Part shown: positions 14,509 through 22,234 of the stretch, piece by piece
Layout: each line of letters starts with the position of its first letter
How positions within the stretch are numbered: position 1 is the stretch's first letter
Assembly: GCA_900547045.1 (NCBI GenBank)
Contig: URFB01000001.1
Location: forward strand, 1-33,058
Length of the DNA stretch: 33,058 nt
Origin: an uncultured Mollicutes bacterium
Lineage (GTDB): Bacteria; Bacillota_I; Bacilli_A; Acholeplasmatales; Anaeroplasmataceae
Direction of reading: 5' to 3'
Translations under genes and position numbers: made by a program
Notes under the pieces: model-generated
What the model saw: only the letters and a program-made list of their open reading frames with translations
Told to the model about the DNA's origin: nothing
The model's database searches: none

Positions 14509-14874
14509 ATGGCCGAATTAAAAGCTGGATGTTATATCAAAATAAAAAATATGAAAAGTGAGCCTGATTATTCAGGTAAAGTTGGTAAAGTAATCTTAAT
14601 TGATGATGCAAATCAAATTCATGGAACTTGGGGTGGATGTGCTTTGATACCTGAAGTTGATGAATTTGAAGTTTTACCTGATGAGAGAATTCCTTTATTT
14701 GAGATGTGTGAAAAAAATAGAACAGGTCTAAGAGGAATGAATCACCTTGTAGATTATTATGTTAGCTCAGTTGGAATGTCAGAAAAAGAAGCTGTCGATT
14801 ATGCTATTGGATTGTTTCACAATGGTACAATTCAAGAAATTCAGTTCATCGGAAAAGACGGAAAAGAGATATAA
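14509..14874 (+). CDS. DUF4314-domain protein
   Basis: This 121-residue protein starts with a DUF4314 domain (residues 3-56: GCYIKIKNM, YSGKVGKVILIDDANQIHGTW, ALIPEVDEFEVL). The domain is a small beta-barrel-like fold of unknown function, common on plasmids, conjugative elements and phages. Residues 60-121 form a separate helical part (GMSEKEAVDYAIGLFHNGTIQEIQF) resembling antirestriction-type accessory proteins only in size and context. It has its own promoter (14453) and a strong ribosome site, and is the first unit of the accessory island. Function unknown. Confidence 0.75.
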   Translation: MAELKAGCYIKIKNMKSEPDYSGKVGKVILIDDANQIHGTWGGCALIPEVDEFEVLPDERIPLFEMCEKNRTGLRGMNHLVDYYVSSVGMSEKEAVDYAIGLFHNGTIQEIQFIGKDGKEI

Positions 14875-14892
14875 AAAAGTATCATAATTAAC

Positions 14893-14923
14893 TTGATATA
14901 AGTTCTTCTTAGAGTGATATATA
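14893..14923 (+). promoter_or_regulatory. Moron-island promoter copy 2
   Basis: TTGATA (14893-14898), a 19-base spacer ending in TTAGAGTGA (14909-14917), then TATATATACAC. It shares the TTAGAGTGATATATATACAC block exactly with copy 3. A short hairpin follows, GGAAAGG (14931-14937) with CCTTTCC (14947-14953), immediately before the AAGGAGG of the next gene. Confidence 0.75.
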
Positions 14924-14967
14924 TACACAAGGAAAGGGAAAAAGAACCTTTCCAAGGAGGAACAAAA

Positions 14968-15186
14968 ATGTCATTACAAAAATTAAACAAAATCTTAAAT
15001 AACCTTAAGAAGAAAACAACAAAACTTTATAACGAGTTAAGCCAAAAAACTGATGGAAGATACAAGATTGGAGTTAATGGACTTGGGGTTATTGTATTAG
15101 CGGATTTAACAAATATGGAAACCTTGGCTAAGGGTGAAAAAGAATGCCAAGAAGCTATGGAAAAGTTACTTGAAGGAGCTAAATAA
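14968..15186 (+). CDS. 72-residue basic accessory protein, unknown function
   Basis: The start at 14968 is fixed by AAGGAGG eight bases upstream; an in-frame ATG at 14914 lies in the promoter and leader. The protein opens with a basic amphipathic helix (residues 3-30, LQKLNKILNNLKKKTTKLYN). A short beta-like middle (YKIGVNGLGVIVLADL) and an acidic helix (KGEKECQEAMEKLLEGA) follow. I do not recognise the family. It forms its own transcription unit: promoter at 14893, hairpin leader, and a terminator that overlaps its last codons. This is classic moron architecture. Confidence 0.7.
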   Translation: MSLQKLNKILNNLKKKTTKLYNELSQKTDGRYKIGVNGLGVIVLADLTNMETLAKGEKECQEAMEKLLEGAK

Positions 15187-15199
15187 AAGGCTCCTTTTT
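15173..15199 (+). terminator. Terminator overlapping the end of the 72-residue gene
   Basis: AAGGAGC (15173-15179) pairs with GCTCCTT (15190-15196) around a loop that contains the stop codon, followed by a T tract to 15199. Coding end and terminator are merged. Confidence 0.8.
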
Positions 15200-15248
15200 A
15201 GGTGATAAAATCCTCAAAAAAATAGTTAAAAAAAGATACACAATTAAC

Positions 15249-15279
15249 TTGCTATAGTGTCCGTTTAGAGTGATATATA
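15249..15279 (+). promoter_or_regulatory. Moron-island promoter copy 3
   Basis: TTGCTA (15249-15254), a 19-base spacer ending in TTAGAGTGA (15265-15273), then TATATATACAC. A hairpin follows, GAAGG (15288-15292) with CCTTC (15303-15307), abutting AAGGAGG (15308-15314) of the amidoligase gene. The layout matches copy 2. Confidence 0.75.
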
Positions 15280-15322
15280 TACACGACGAAGGGAAGAAAC
15301 AACCTTCAAGGAGGACACGAAG

Positions 15323-16285
15323 ATGAAAGAAAAAATTGAAAAGCAAATTGAAGAAATGAAGAAGCAAACAATCGGTGTTGAAATTGAAATGAACAACATC
15401 ACAAGAATGGATGCAGCAAAGGTGGTCGCAGCATACTTTGGAACAAGACCATGGTACGCAGCAAGAGATTATGGTTACGATGCTTGTGCTTGCAAGGATA
15501 GAAAAGATAGAGTTTGGAAGTTCCAAAAGGATGTATCAATTGCAGGACCTGATAGTGAAAAATGCGAAATGGTTACACCAATCTTAACCTACGATGACAT
15601 TGAGGACTTACAAGAGATTGTTAGAACATTAAGAAAAGCTGGAGCAAAAAGCGATGCTTCAAGAGGATGCGGAGTTCACATCCATGTAGGTGCTAACGGA
15701 CACACACCTAAAACCTTAAGAAACCTAACAAACATTATGGCTTCACACGAAAGCTTAATTATTGAAGCCTTAGGAATTGACAATTTTAGAATTGATAGAT
15801 ACTGCCAAACAGTAGACCCTAGATTCTTAAAAGCAGTCAACAAAAAGAAACCTCAAACAATGAGCCAATTTGCAGATGTTTGGTACGAAAGTCAAAATTG
15901 CGACTCAGGAAGAACAATGCATTACAATAGCAGCCGCTACCACATCCTAAACTTCCATGCAACATTCACAAAAGGAACAATTGAATTTAGATGCTTTGAA
16001 TTCAAGAGTCCAAAAGATGGAAAACAAAATGGACTTCACGCAGGACAATTAAAAAGCTACATTCAATTCTGCTTAGCCTTAAGCCAAATGGCAAAAGAGG
16101 TAAGCGGAGCTTCATCAAAACCTCAACAAAATGAAAACCCTAAATACGCAATGAGAACTTGGTTATTAAGACTAGGCTTCATTGGCGAGGAATTCAAAAC
16201 AGCAAGAGAAATATTAACGAAAAATTTAAGAGGAGATGCAAGCTTCAGAAGTGGGTTAAGACCTGCTCATCAAGCTGCAATCTAG
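15323..16285 (+). CDS. Amidoligase family protein (Amidoligase_2, glutamine-synthetase-like fold)
   Basis: This 320-residue enzyme has the amidoligase core: GVEIE (18-22), an acidic/lysine metal and ATP region (WKFQKDVSI), GCGVHIHVG (115-123) and GTIEFRCFE (218-226). Members have the glutamine synthetase/COOH-NH2 ligase fold and are predicted to form ATP-dependent amide bonds between an amino acid and a peptide, protein or metabolite. Iyer and Aravind noted that such genes often travel with gamma-glutamylcyclotransferase genes, as here. It opens the third unit of the island, with its own promoter and 5' hairpin. The gene is visibly richer in C and in AAC/ATC/GCA codons than the phage structural genes, suggesting separate acquisition. 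The substrate is unknown. Confidence 0.88.
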   Translation: MKEKIEKQIEEMKKQTIGVEIEMNNITRMDAAKVVAAYFGTRPWYAARDYGYDACACKDRKDRVWKFQKDVSIAGPDSEKCEMVTPILTYDDIEDLQEIVRTLRKAGAKSDASRGCGVHIHVGANGHTPKTLRNLTNIMASHESLIIEALGIDNFRIDRYCQTVDPRFLKAVNKKKPQTMSQFADVWYESQNCDSGRTMHYNSSRYHILNFHATFTKGTIEFRCFEFKSPKDGKQNGLHAGQLKSYIQFCLALSQMAKEVSGASSKPQQNENPKYAMRTWLLRLGFIGEEFKTAREILTKNLRGDASFRSGLRPAHQAAI

Positions 16286-16297
16286 GAGGTCAAAACA

Positions 16298-16774
16298 ATG
16301 GGAAAAATGTATTACTTAGCTTATGGTTCAAACCTTAATGTTGAACAAATGAAAAAGAGATGCCCTGATGCAGTGGTAGTAGGAACATCAGTTCTCGATG
16401 GCTACCGATTAATGTTTAAAGGAAGTAAAACAGGTTCATACCTTACTATTGAGAAAGCAAAAGGGCATCAAGTTCCTTTAGGAGTATGGGAGGTAAGCGA
16501 GCGTGACTTGGCAAGACTCGACGTTTACGAGGGCTACCCTGCGTTTTATTATCGAAAGCGAGTAAATGTGCCACTCAAAGATAAAAGCGGCACACAGGCC
16601 AACGTCGAAGGAATTATCTACATCATGCATGAAGATAGAAAGCTTGGATGTCCAACCAATTATTATTTTGATACTTGCCTTAAAGGTTATAACGACTTTG
16701 GTTTTGATATTGAAATTTTAATGGAAGCATTTATTTATAGTGTAGGAGTGGAGGTATTTAAAAATGGAAACTAG
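16298..16774 (+). CDS. Gamma-glutamylcyclotransferase (AIG2-like)
   Basis: This 158-residue AIG2/GGCT-fold enzyme has the substrate-binding loop YLAYGSNL (6-13) and the expected catalytic glutamate Glu78 in LDVYEGYPAFYYR. Family members cyclise gamma-glutamyl groups to 5-oxoproline, releasing the attached amine. Beside an amidoligase it may reverse or edit the amide made by that enzyme. The gap is 12 bases, with AGGAGG upstream. The central part (about 16490-16615) is clearly more GC-rich than the ends, a sign of mosaic origin. The stop overlaps the next gene by 11 bases. Confidence 0.9.
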   Translation: MGKMYYLAYGSNLNVEQMKKRCPDAVVVGTSVLDGYRLMFKGSKTGSYLTIEKAKGHQVPLGVWEVSERDLARLDVYEGYPAFYYRKRVNVPLKDKSGTQANVEGIIYIMHEDRKLGCPTNYYFDTCLKGYNDFGFDIEILMEAFIYSVGVEVFKNGN

Positions 16775-16967
16775 AGAGAACTTGATTAAAACTTGTCCTT
16801 TGTGTGAAAAGACTTATAAAGGGCATCCAGCAATTTCAAGGAAGGATAATGTTACACCGATATGTCCTACTTGTGGAACAAGAGAAGCCCTTGAAAGCAT
16901 GGGAATTTCTAAAGAGGAACAAGATAAAATTATTAATGTAATTCCAATTATGGATGAAGATAAATAA
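16764..16967 (+). CDS. Small zinc-ribbon protein
   Basis: This 67-residue protein has two CxxC knuckles, CPLC (11-14) and CPTC (34-37), around a KGHPAISRKDN loop that would fold as a zinc ribbon. A short helical acidic tail follows. Similar mini-proteins accompany accessory modules on conjugative elements and phages; the function is unknown, probably nucleic-acid or protein binding. It overlaps the cyclotransferase gene by 11 bases, so the two are likely coupled. GGAGG lies upstream within that gene. A terminator follows at 16976. Confidence 0.75.
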   Translation: METRENLIKTCPLCEKTYKGHPAISRKDNVTPICPTCGTREALESMGISKEEQDKIINVIPIMDEDK

Positions 16968-16975
16968 AAACGATT

Positions 16976-17014
16976 GCCAACAAAAGCCTCACAAACGGCC
17001 ACGTTGGCTTTTTT
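16976..17014 (+). terminator. Terminator at the end of the moron island
   Basis: GCCAAC (16976-16981) pairs with GTTGGC (17003-17008), followed by TTTTTT. The same 3' arm extended (GTTGGCTTTTT, 17003-17013) is also a perfect 11-bp complement of AAAAAGCCAAC (17048-17058), giving a second, mutually exclusive hairpin. Confidence 0.7.
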
Positions 17015-17058
17015 AGTCCTTGTTGGTTAATTGTTCGAAGAAGTAATAAAAAGCCAAC
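17003..17058. repeat. 11-bp perfect inverted repeat overlapping the terminator
   Basis: GTTGGCTTTTT (17003-17013) and AAAAAGCCAAC (17048-17058) are exact complements. The loop and flank also hold two copies of GTTCGAAGAA (17033 and 17070). It may act as a terminator for antisense transcription or mark the island's right edge. Confidence 0.55.
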
Positions 17059-17093
17059 ACAGGCCAAACGTTCGAAGAAAGGATGAATACTAA

Positions 17094-17432
17094 ATGGATA
17101 AGAAAGAGTTAGCAATAAAAGAATACGAAAGATTAAAAAGTTTATTTGCAAATGCAGATGAAGCAAAGGTTAATCTAGTTGATGAGCTTTTAAAGAAAGC
17201 TGCTTTTTTAAAAATTGAACTTGACTCACTTGAAAATGGAATAAGAAGAAATGGTGTCATGCAGTTATCAAATAAAGGTAATGCAAGAATCACATTGTCC
17301 TATAAAGCATACCTTCAATCAATTTCTATTTACTCAAATATCATAAAAACACTAAATACCATACTTGGTGGAACTGAAGATGATGGTGATGATTCATTTG
17401 ATGAGTTCTTAAAGAAAGTGGAGGAAAGATAA
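17094..17432 (+). CDS. Putative small terminase subunit
   Basis: This 112-residue, wholly helical and charged protein has a long helix (residues 3-45), a short NGVMQLSNKGNARITLS linker and a second helix (YKAYLQSISIYSNIIKTLNTIL), with an acidic tail. Size, helical nature and position ahead of the large terminase, and resemblance to P27-like small subunits, suggest it recognises phage DNA for packaging. It lacks an obvious HTH, so the call rests mainly on context. GAAAGGATG is the ribosome site. The next gene starts on its stop codon (TAATG). Confidence 0.6.
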   Translation: MDKKELAIKEYERLKSLFANADEAKVNLVDELLKKAAFLKIELDSLENGIRRNGVMQLSNKGNARITLSYKAYLQSISIYSNIIKTLNTILGGTEDDGDDSFDEFLKKVEER

Positions 17433-18595
17433 TGTATACAATTTACTGCAAAATAAATAATGATGGTACGATGACTTCAAAATCTATCTTACCACTTCAT
17501 GTTGGAACAAAAGGTGATAGAAATTGCACTAAAATTAAATGTGAAATTGGAAACTTGATCGAAGGAAGATATCAATATTTAAAATTCTATCATCCTAAAT
17601 CAACTGTCCTATTGAGGCTTTCAAATAATGAAGTTGTTATTCCTTCTAATGTTACTTCCATAGCTGGTAAGTGGCTTATTTCATTTATCTCATCAACAAA
17701 TTCAGTCAACTATTCCAGAGATACATTTGATTATTTGTTTTCAACGATTCCAATTGAAGCTGAAATAAGTAATGGCTTAATGGAAATTAATATTTTAAGT
17801 GAAAATGAGAAAAAGATTGAAGAACAACAATCACAAATTCAAAGTATGGAAATTTTAGAGAAAGATTTAATTTCAATGAATTTAAAAAAACTTGTTATTC
17901 CTGATTATATTGAATCAGTAGGTGACTATTTCCTCTATAACGGAAAAATGGTTGATGGTGAGATAACGATTGGAAAAAATGTCAAGAAGATTGGCTCCTA
18001 CACGTTCTACAACTGCGGGATAAAGAAGATAACGTTCGAAAGAGAATCAGGCCTTGAGATGCTCGACATCTATGCATTTAGCAGGATAGAGGCACCAACA
18101 CTGGATTTGCTGTTTCCAGCATCGTTGTCGGACTTTGGACATTACTGCTTCAAGGGTGCGAATGTTAGGGTGATACGTTTTGATGTGAATTCCAAAATCA
18201 CGACAATGTATGCGAACTCATTCAACACGGTAAATGCTACTGAGGTTTACCTTCCGGATCATTTGGAGAGATTTGCTGGAAACGGCTATGTCTTCAGGGA
18301 TTGCACAATAAAGTATCTTTGGATTCCAAACACTATCAAAACGATAATCCCACAAACGGCATTCTATAGTATGAAGAATCTATGGACGATCGAACTCCAA
18401 AATGGCTTTGACGTATCCGCAAACTTCGTGGCTTGCGTTGACTTGACTAAGCAGGCACTCGTTAACATGTTAACTGCACTAAGTGATAGGACTGGCAAGG
18501 ATAGCAGAGTACTTGCTATTGGTGAAACAAATTTAAAGAAACTATCCGATTCCGAGAAGGCTATTGCACTCAACAAGAATTGGACTTTGTCATAG
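17432..18595 (+). CDS. BspA-like leucine-rich-repeat phage protein with baseplate-like N-terminus
   Basis: This 387-residue protein is a mosaic. Residues 1-125 are beta-rich and resemble the N-terminal part of phage upper-baseplate proteins (YTIYCKINNDGTMTSKS, ISFISSTNSVNYS). Residues 130-150 are a short coiled coil. Residues 155-340 form BspA-type leucine-rich repeats (LVIPDYIESVGDYFLY, ITIGKNVKKIGSYTFYNC, VYLPDHLERFAG). The last 45 residues (LTALSDRTGK, ALNKNWTLS) match the usual cap of phage BspA tail proteins. It would bind a surface receptor as an adhesin or fibre. It sits between small and large terminase genes, an odd location, and DNA from about 17990 to 18500 is far more GC-rich than its flanks, showing recent domain transfer. 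Confidence 0.8.
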   Translation: MYTIYCKINNDGTMTSKSILPLHVGTKGDRNCTKIKCEIGNLIEGRYQYLKFYHPKSTVLLRLSNNEVVIPSNVTSIAGKWLISFISSTNSVNYSRDTFDYLFSTIPIEAEISNGLMEINILSENEKKIEEQQSQIQSMEILEKDLISMNLKKLVIPDYIESVGDYFLYNGKMVDGEITIGKNVKKIGSYTFYNCGIKKITFERESGLEMLDIYAFSRIEAPTLDLLFPASLSDFGHYCFKGANVRVIRFDVNSKITTMYANSFNTVNATEVYLPDHLERFAGNGYVFRDCTIKYLWIPNTIKTIIPQTAFYSMKNLWTIELQNGFDVSANFVACVDLTKQALVNMLTALSDRTGKDSRVLAIGETNLKKLSDSEKAIALNKNWTLS

Positions 18596-18604
18596 GAGGA
18601 CATT

Positions 18605-18760
18605 ATGGGAAATAAAGAACACAAAGCAAGTAAAGGTAAAGTATGGAAATCGAAAATTGATGGAGCGTACTTATCGGATTTGTTAATTTTAGGTAAAGAA
18701 GATTCAATCAATAACTACGAAGAGGTTGATCCACCAGTAATAGAAGATGATGAATCATGA
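18605..18760 (+). CDS. 51-residue hypothetical protein upstream of the large terminase
   Basis: The ATG at 18605 follows TAGGAGGACAT and opens a 51-residue frame whose TGA overlaps the large terminase ATG (ATGA at 18757). The N-terminus is basic (GNKEHKASKGKVWKSK), and the C-terminus is acidic and proline-containing (EEVDPPVIEDDES). The strong ribosome site and tight coupling argue that it is translated. I do not recognise the family. Confidence 0.65.
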   Translation: MGNKEHKASKGKVWKSKIDGAYLSDLLILGKEDSINNYEEVDPPVIEDDES

Positions 18761-20397
18761 ATTATTTAAAAGAGTATTATTCTGAAATTCAAAAAGGAAA
18801 TATCATCATAGGAAATGAACTAAGGGTTATCTTAGATAGGTTAATAGCAGATTTAGATAATCCTAGATACACCTATGATGAAAAGCCTGGACAAATAAGA
18901 ATTGATTTCATTGAGACATTTTGTAAACATACTAAGTCACCATTCAATGGCCAACCTTTTATTCTTGAACTATGGGAAAAAGCAATGCTTCAAACTGCCT
19001 ATGGATTTAAGTTTAAAGATACAGGATTAAGAAGATTTAATGAGGTTATATTACTGATTGCTAGAAAGAATGGTAAGACAACGTTTGTTGCAGGTATTGA
19101 CCTTGCTGAATTTTTCTTATCTAAAGGTGGAGTTGATATTGTGTGTGCTTCGAACACAAATGATCAGGCTTCGATCCTTTTTGAAGAAATCAATAATATG
19201 AGAGAGCAGTCAAAGGCTCTTTCAAAAGCTAATCGAAGCAAGAAAAATATATTCTATATTTATTCACCAAGAAACAAAAATAAGATTAAAAAATTATCTG
19301 GTCAATCACGTAACTTGGATGGATATAACATAGAGGTTGGCTGTATTGATGAGGTGCATCAAATGACTGATTCAAAAGTATATGATGCAATTAAACAATC
19401 ACAATCAACTAAAGAAGAACCGCTGATTTTCATTATTACAACAGAAGGTAATGTAGTCGGTGGTTTTTTAGACAAAAAGCTCGAATATTGTAGAAAGATG
19501 ATAAAGAGTGAAATTACTGATGAGCGTGTGCTTCCTTGGCTTTATACTCAGGATAGTGAAAATGAAATCTATTCAGATAAATCATCATGGCAAAAATCAA
19601 ATCCATCCCTTGGTAAAGTAAAGACAGTACATTACCTTGAAGATATTATGAACAAAGCTAAAAATGATTTATCGACTAGACTTACAATGCTATGTAAAGA
19701 TTTCAATATTAAACAGCTTGAATCAGGTACTTGGTTAACCTTTGATGAGCTTAATAATGAAACTAAATTTGATATCGAAGAAATAAGAGATACCTACGCA
19801 GTTGCAGGTGTTGATTTATCTGCGACAACCGATTTAACAGCTGCAGTTATTGTAGTAGTTAAAAATGGTAAGAAGTATGTCCTTCCTCATTTCTTTATGC
19901 CAAGTGAAGTTTTACAGAAGCGAATTGAAGAAGATAGCGTTCCTTATGATATCTGGGTTAGAAAAGGATTTATAACACTAACTGAAGGAAGTAAAAATGA
20001 CTTTTCAAAGGTCACAGAATGGTTTTTACACCTTGTTAGAGATTATAAAATAAGACCTTTGTGGGTTGGTTATGATCCATGGAATTCACAATATTGGGTT
20101 GATGAAATGGAAGAAGCTGGCTTTACTTTAGAGAAGATAAGACAAGGTGTTTATACATTATCAGAACCAATGAAACAGCTAGAGGCTGACATCAAAAATA
20201 AGGATGTTATTTATGATAATAATCCAGTCTTAAAATGGTGCTTAGCTAATACTCAAGCAAAAGTAGATATCAATGGAAACATACAGCCAAGTAAGGTTAA
20301 TTCAAGGTTTAAACGAATAGATGGTGCAGTTGCATTAATCATCGCTTATGCAGTTTTGAATAGATACATAAAAGAGTATGAAAATATGCAAAGTTAG
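18757..20397 (+). CDS. terL: Terminase large subunit
   Basis: This 546-residue packaging motor ATPase-nuclease has Walker A ARKNGKTT (102-109), a coupling segment DIVCASNT and Walker B GCIDEVHQ (195-202). The C-terminal RNase H-like nuclease shows Asp353 in AGVDLSATTD, Asp440 in VGYDPWN and a final acidic residue in FKRIDGAVALIIAYA. It pumps DNA into the prohead through the portal and cuts concatemers. The HNH protein at 13764 is the likely cutting partner. The layout is that of the Terminase_1 (HK97/phiC31-like) family at its usual length. It is translationally coupled to the small gene upstream. Confidence 0.96.
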   Translation: MNYLKEYYSEIQKGNIIIGNELRVILDRLIADLDNPRYTYDEKPGQIRIDFIETFCKHTKSPFNGQPFILELWEKAMLQTAYGFKFKDTGLRRFNEVILLIARKNGKTTFVAGIDLAEFFLSKGGVDIVCASNTNDQASILFEEINNMREQSKALSKANRSKKNIFYIYSPRNKNKIKKLSGQSRNLDGYNIEVGCIDEVHQMTDSKVYDAIKQSQSTKEEPLIFIITTEGNVVGGFLDKKLEYCRKMIKSEITDERVLPWLYTQDSENEIYSDKSSWQKSNPSLGKVKTVHYLEDIMNKAKNDLSTRLTMLCKDFNIKQLESGTWLTFDELNNETKFDIEEIRDTYAVAGVDLSATTDLTAAVIVVVKNGKKYVLPHFFMPSEVLQKRIEEDSVPYDIWVRKGFITLTEGSKNDFSKVTEWFLHLVRDYKIRPLWVGYDPWNSQYWVDEMEEAGFTLEKIRQGVYTLSEPMKQLEADIKNKDVIYDNNPVLKWCLANTQAKVDINGNIQPSKVNSRFKRIDGAVALIIAYAVLNRYIKEYENMQS

Positions 20398-20408
20398 GAG
20401 GAATAGTT

Positions 20409-21635
20409 GTGGGAATATTCAAAAGAAAAAATAAATCTAATAATCCTGTTACAGGTTTTAAGATGGTTCATGGAATAGAAGTTCCACTTATTCCTTTTGG
20501 TGATAATGTCCTCAAAAGTGATGTAGTCATGATTTGTATTGATAGGATAGCTTCACAATGTGCAAAGCTAAGAGGTAGATATATTAAAGTTGATGAAAAT
20601 GGAATTCAAACTGAGAAGAATGGACCTATTACCTTTTGCCTTAAAAGGAAACCTAATGAGCTTATGACTCCTTACCAGTTTTTGTACAAGGTGGTCTCGT
20701 TATTGCTACTTAATGATAATGCATTTGTGTATCCGCTTTACGATAAAAGTGATCTAACACTCAAAGGCTTGTATCCGATTAATCCGATAATCATTGAGCC
20801 AATTGAGTACGATGATGGAAGCCATACTTACAAGTTTTACTTTGAAGATGGCAGTAATTATGAAATACCTACTGAGAATGTAATTCATTTAAGAAGGTTC
20901 TATTATAAAAATGATTTTTTTGGTGGATCTAATTCTAGTGGTGACCATGAAGCATTGCTTAAGACAGTTAAAACTAATGATGCCTTGCTTCAAGGAGTAA
21001 ATGCTGCAATTCAAACATCATTTAAAATCAAAGGTATCTTGAAGATAAATGGAATGCTAAAAGAAGCAGATAAAATGAAGCAACTTGATGAATTTCAAAG
21101 AGCAATTTTAAAAGCTACTGAAGGTGATAGTTCAATTGTTCCTATGGATACAAAAGCTGAATATGTACCTTTAACAGCTGATCCAAAAGTGGTTGAATCA
21201 ACTACACTAGATTTCGTTCAAAGTAAGATACTTGATTATTATGGTGTTAGCAAAGCGGTGTTTTCAAATAATTATGATGAAAATGAATATAACTCATTTT
21301 ATGAGTCAACAATTGAGCCTTTAGCTATTCAACTTAGCGAGGCTTTTTCTTTGGGTTTACTTACCAATAACCAGCTTGAAAGAGGGGAAGAAATTATCTT
21401 TTTCTCTGAAAGATTACAGTACGCTTCTTGGAATACCAAAGTAGGAGCAATTGAAAAATTAATGGGATTAGGAATTATGAGTCTAAATGAATCGAGAGCT
21501 TTACTTGGACTTGAGCCAATTGAAGGTGGGGATAAGAGACTTCAATCTTTAAATTATGTCGATGCTTCAAAAGCTAATGTTTACCAAGTAGGCGAGAATG
21601 AAGGAGGAAATGAAAATGGACAAAACGAAAATTGA
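20409..21635 (+). CDS. Portal protein, HK97 family
   Basis: This 408-residue portal forms the dodecameric DNA channel of the capsid vertex. Characteristic segments are FLYKVVSLLLLNDNAFVYP, the tail of the wing domain (YGVSKAVFSNNYDENEYNSFYESTI) and LNESRALLGLEPIEGGD. The start is GTG at 20409, with TTAGGAGGAATA in front; no ATG competes. The C-terminus overlaps the protease gene by 20 bases. Confidence 0.95.
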   Translation: MGIFKRKNKSNNPVTGFKMVHGIEVPLIPFGDNVLKSDVVMICIDRIASQCAKLRGRYIKVDENGIQTEKNGPITFCLKRKPNELMTPYQFLYKVVSLLLLNDNAFVYPLYDKSDLTLKGLYPINPIIIEPIEYDDGSHTYKFYFEDGSNYEIPTENVIHLRRFYYKNDFFGGSNSSGDHEALLKTVKTNDALLQGVNAAIQTSFKIKGILKINGMLKEADKMKQLDEFQRAILKATEGDSSIVPMDTKAEYVPLTADPKVVESTTLDFVQSKILDYYGVSKAVFSNNYDENEYNSFYESTIEPLAIQLSEAFSLGLLTNNQLERGEEIIFFSERLQYASWNTKVGAIEKLMGLGIMSLNESRALLGLEPIEGGDKRLQSLNYVDASKANVYQVGENEGGNENGQNEN

Positions 21636-22221
21636 AAACAGACTAGCGGATGTCGAGTTCAAGGAATCAGAAGATAACAAAATGGTCCTTGAAGGATATG
21701 CAATGGTGTTTAATCAGGAGACACTTATTGGTGATGAAGAAAACGGATTTATTGAGTCAATCGATAGAAACGCATTAGCAAATGCCAATTTAAAAGATGT
21801 CCCTATGAAATATAACCATAATGATTCGTTTTTGATTATTGCAAGAACACGTAATAATTCTTTACAGCTTATGGTTGATGAAATTGGTTTAAAGGTTCGA
21901 GCAGAACTCATTGATACAGAATCTAACAAGGATATCTATAAGATGGTTCGAGCAGGACTTTTAGATAAAATGAGCTTCGCATTTACCGTTAGCTCTCAGA
22001 AGATTGATCGAAGTGGCAGCATTCCAAAAAGGACTATCACAGGTATTGATAGACTTTATGATGTGAGTGTTGTCGATTTACCTGCTTATGATCAAACTTC
22101 AATAGTTGTCGGTCGCTCCTTAGCTTTGGTGGATACTGAGCTTAAGGCCATGGATATGGAAAAGGCAAAGAAGGAAGCAGAAATCTTAAAATTAAAAATT
22201 CATATTAAAACAAATTATTAG
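21616..22221 (+). CDS. Prohead protease, HK97 family (peptidase S78)
   Basis: This 201-residue serine protease cleaves scaffold-like segments during head maturation. The catalytic His68 (MKYNHNDS) and Ser120 (DKMSFAF) are in their usual setting. The start at 21616 is preferred because AAGGAGG (21601-21607) lies eight bases upstream; in-frame ATGs at 21598 and 21610 are on or too near that site. The substrate is the N-terminal helical part of the capsid protein encoded next. Confidence 0.93.
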   Translation: MDKTKIENRLADVEFKESEDNKMVLEGYAMVFNQETLIGDEENGFIESIDRNALANANLKDVPMKYNHNDSFLIIARTRNNSLQLMVDEIGLKVRAELIDTESNKDIYKMVRAGLLDKMSFAFTVSSQKIDRSGSIPKRTITGIDRLYDVSVVDLPAYDQTSIVVGRSLALVDTELKAMDMEKAKKEAEILKLKIHIKTNY

Positions 22222-22234
22222 GAGGATTAAAAAG

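Noticed and set aside
17094..17293. Minus-strand frames over the small terminase and the island terminator
   Set aside because: Shadows of a well-supported plus-strand gene with ribosome site and operon coupling.
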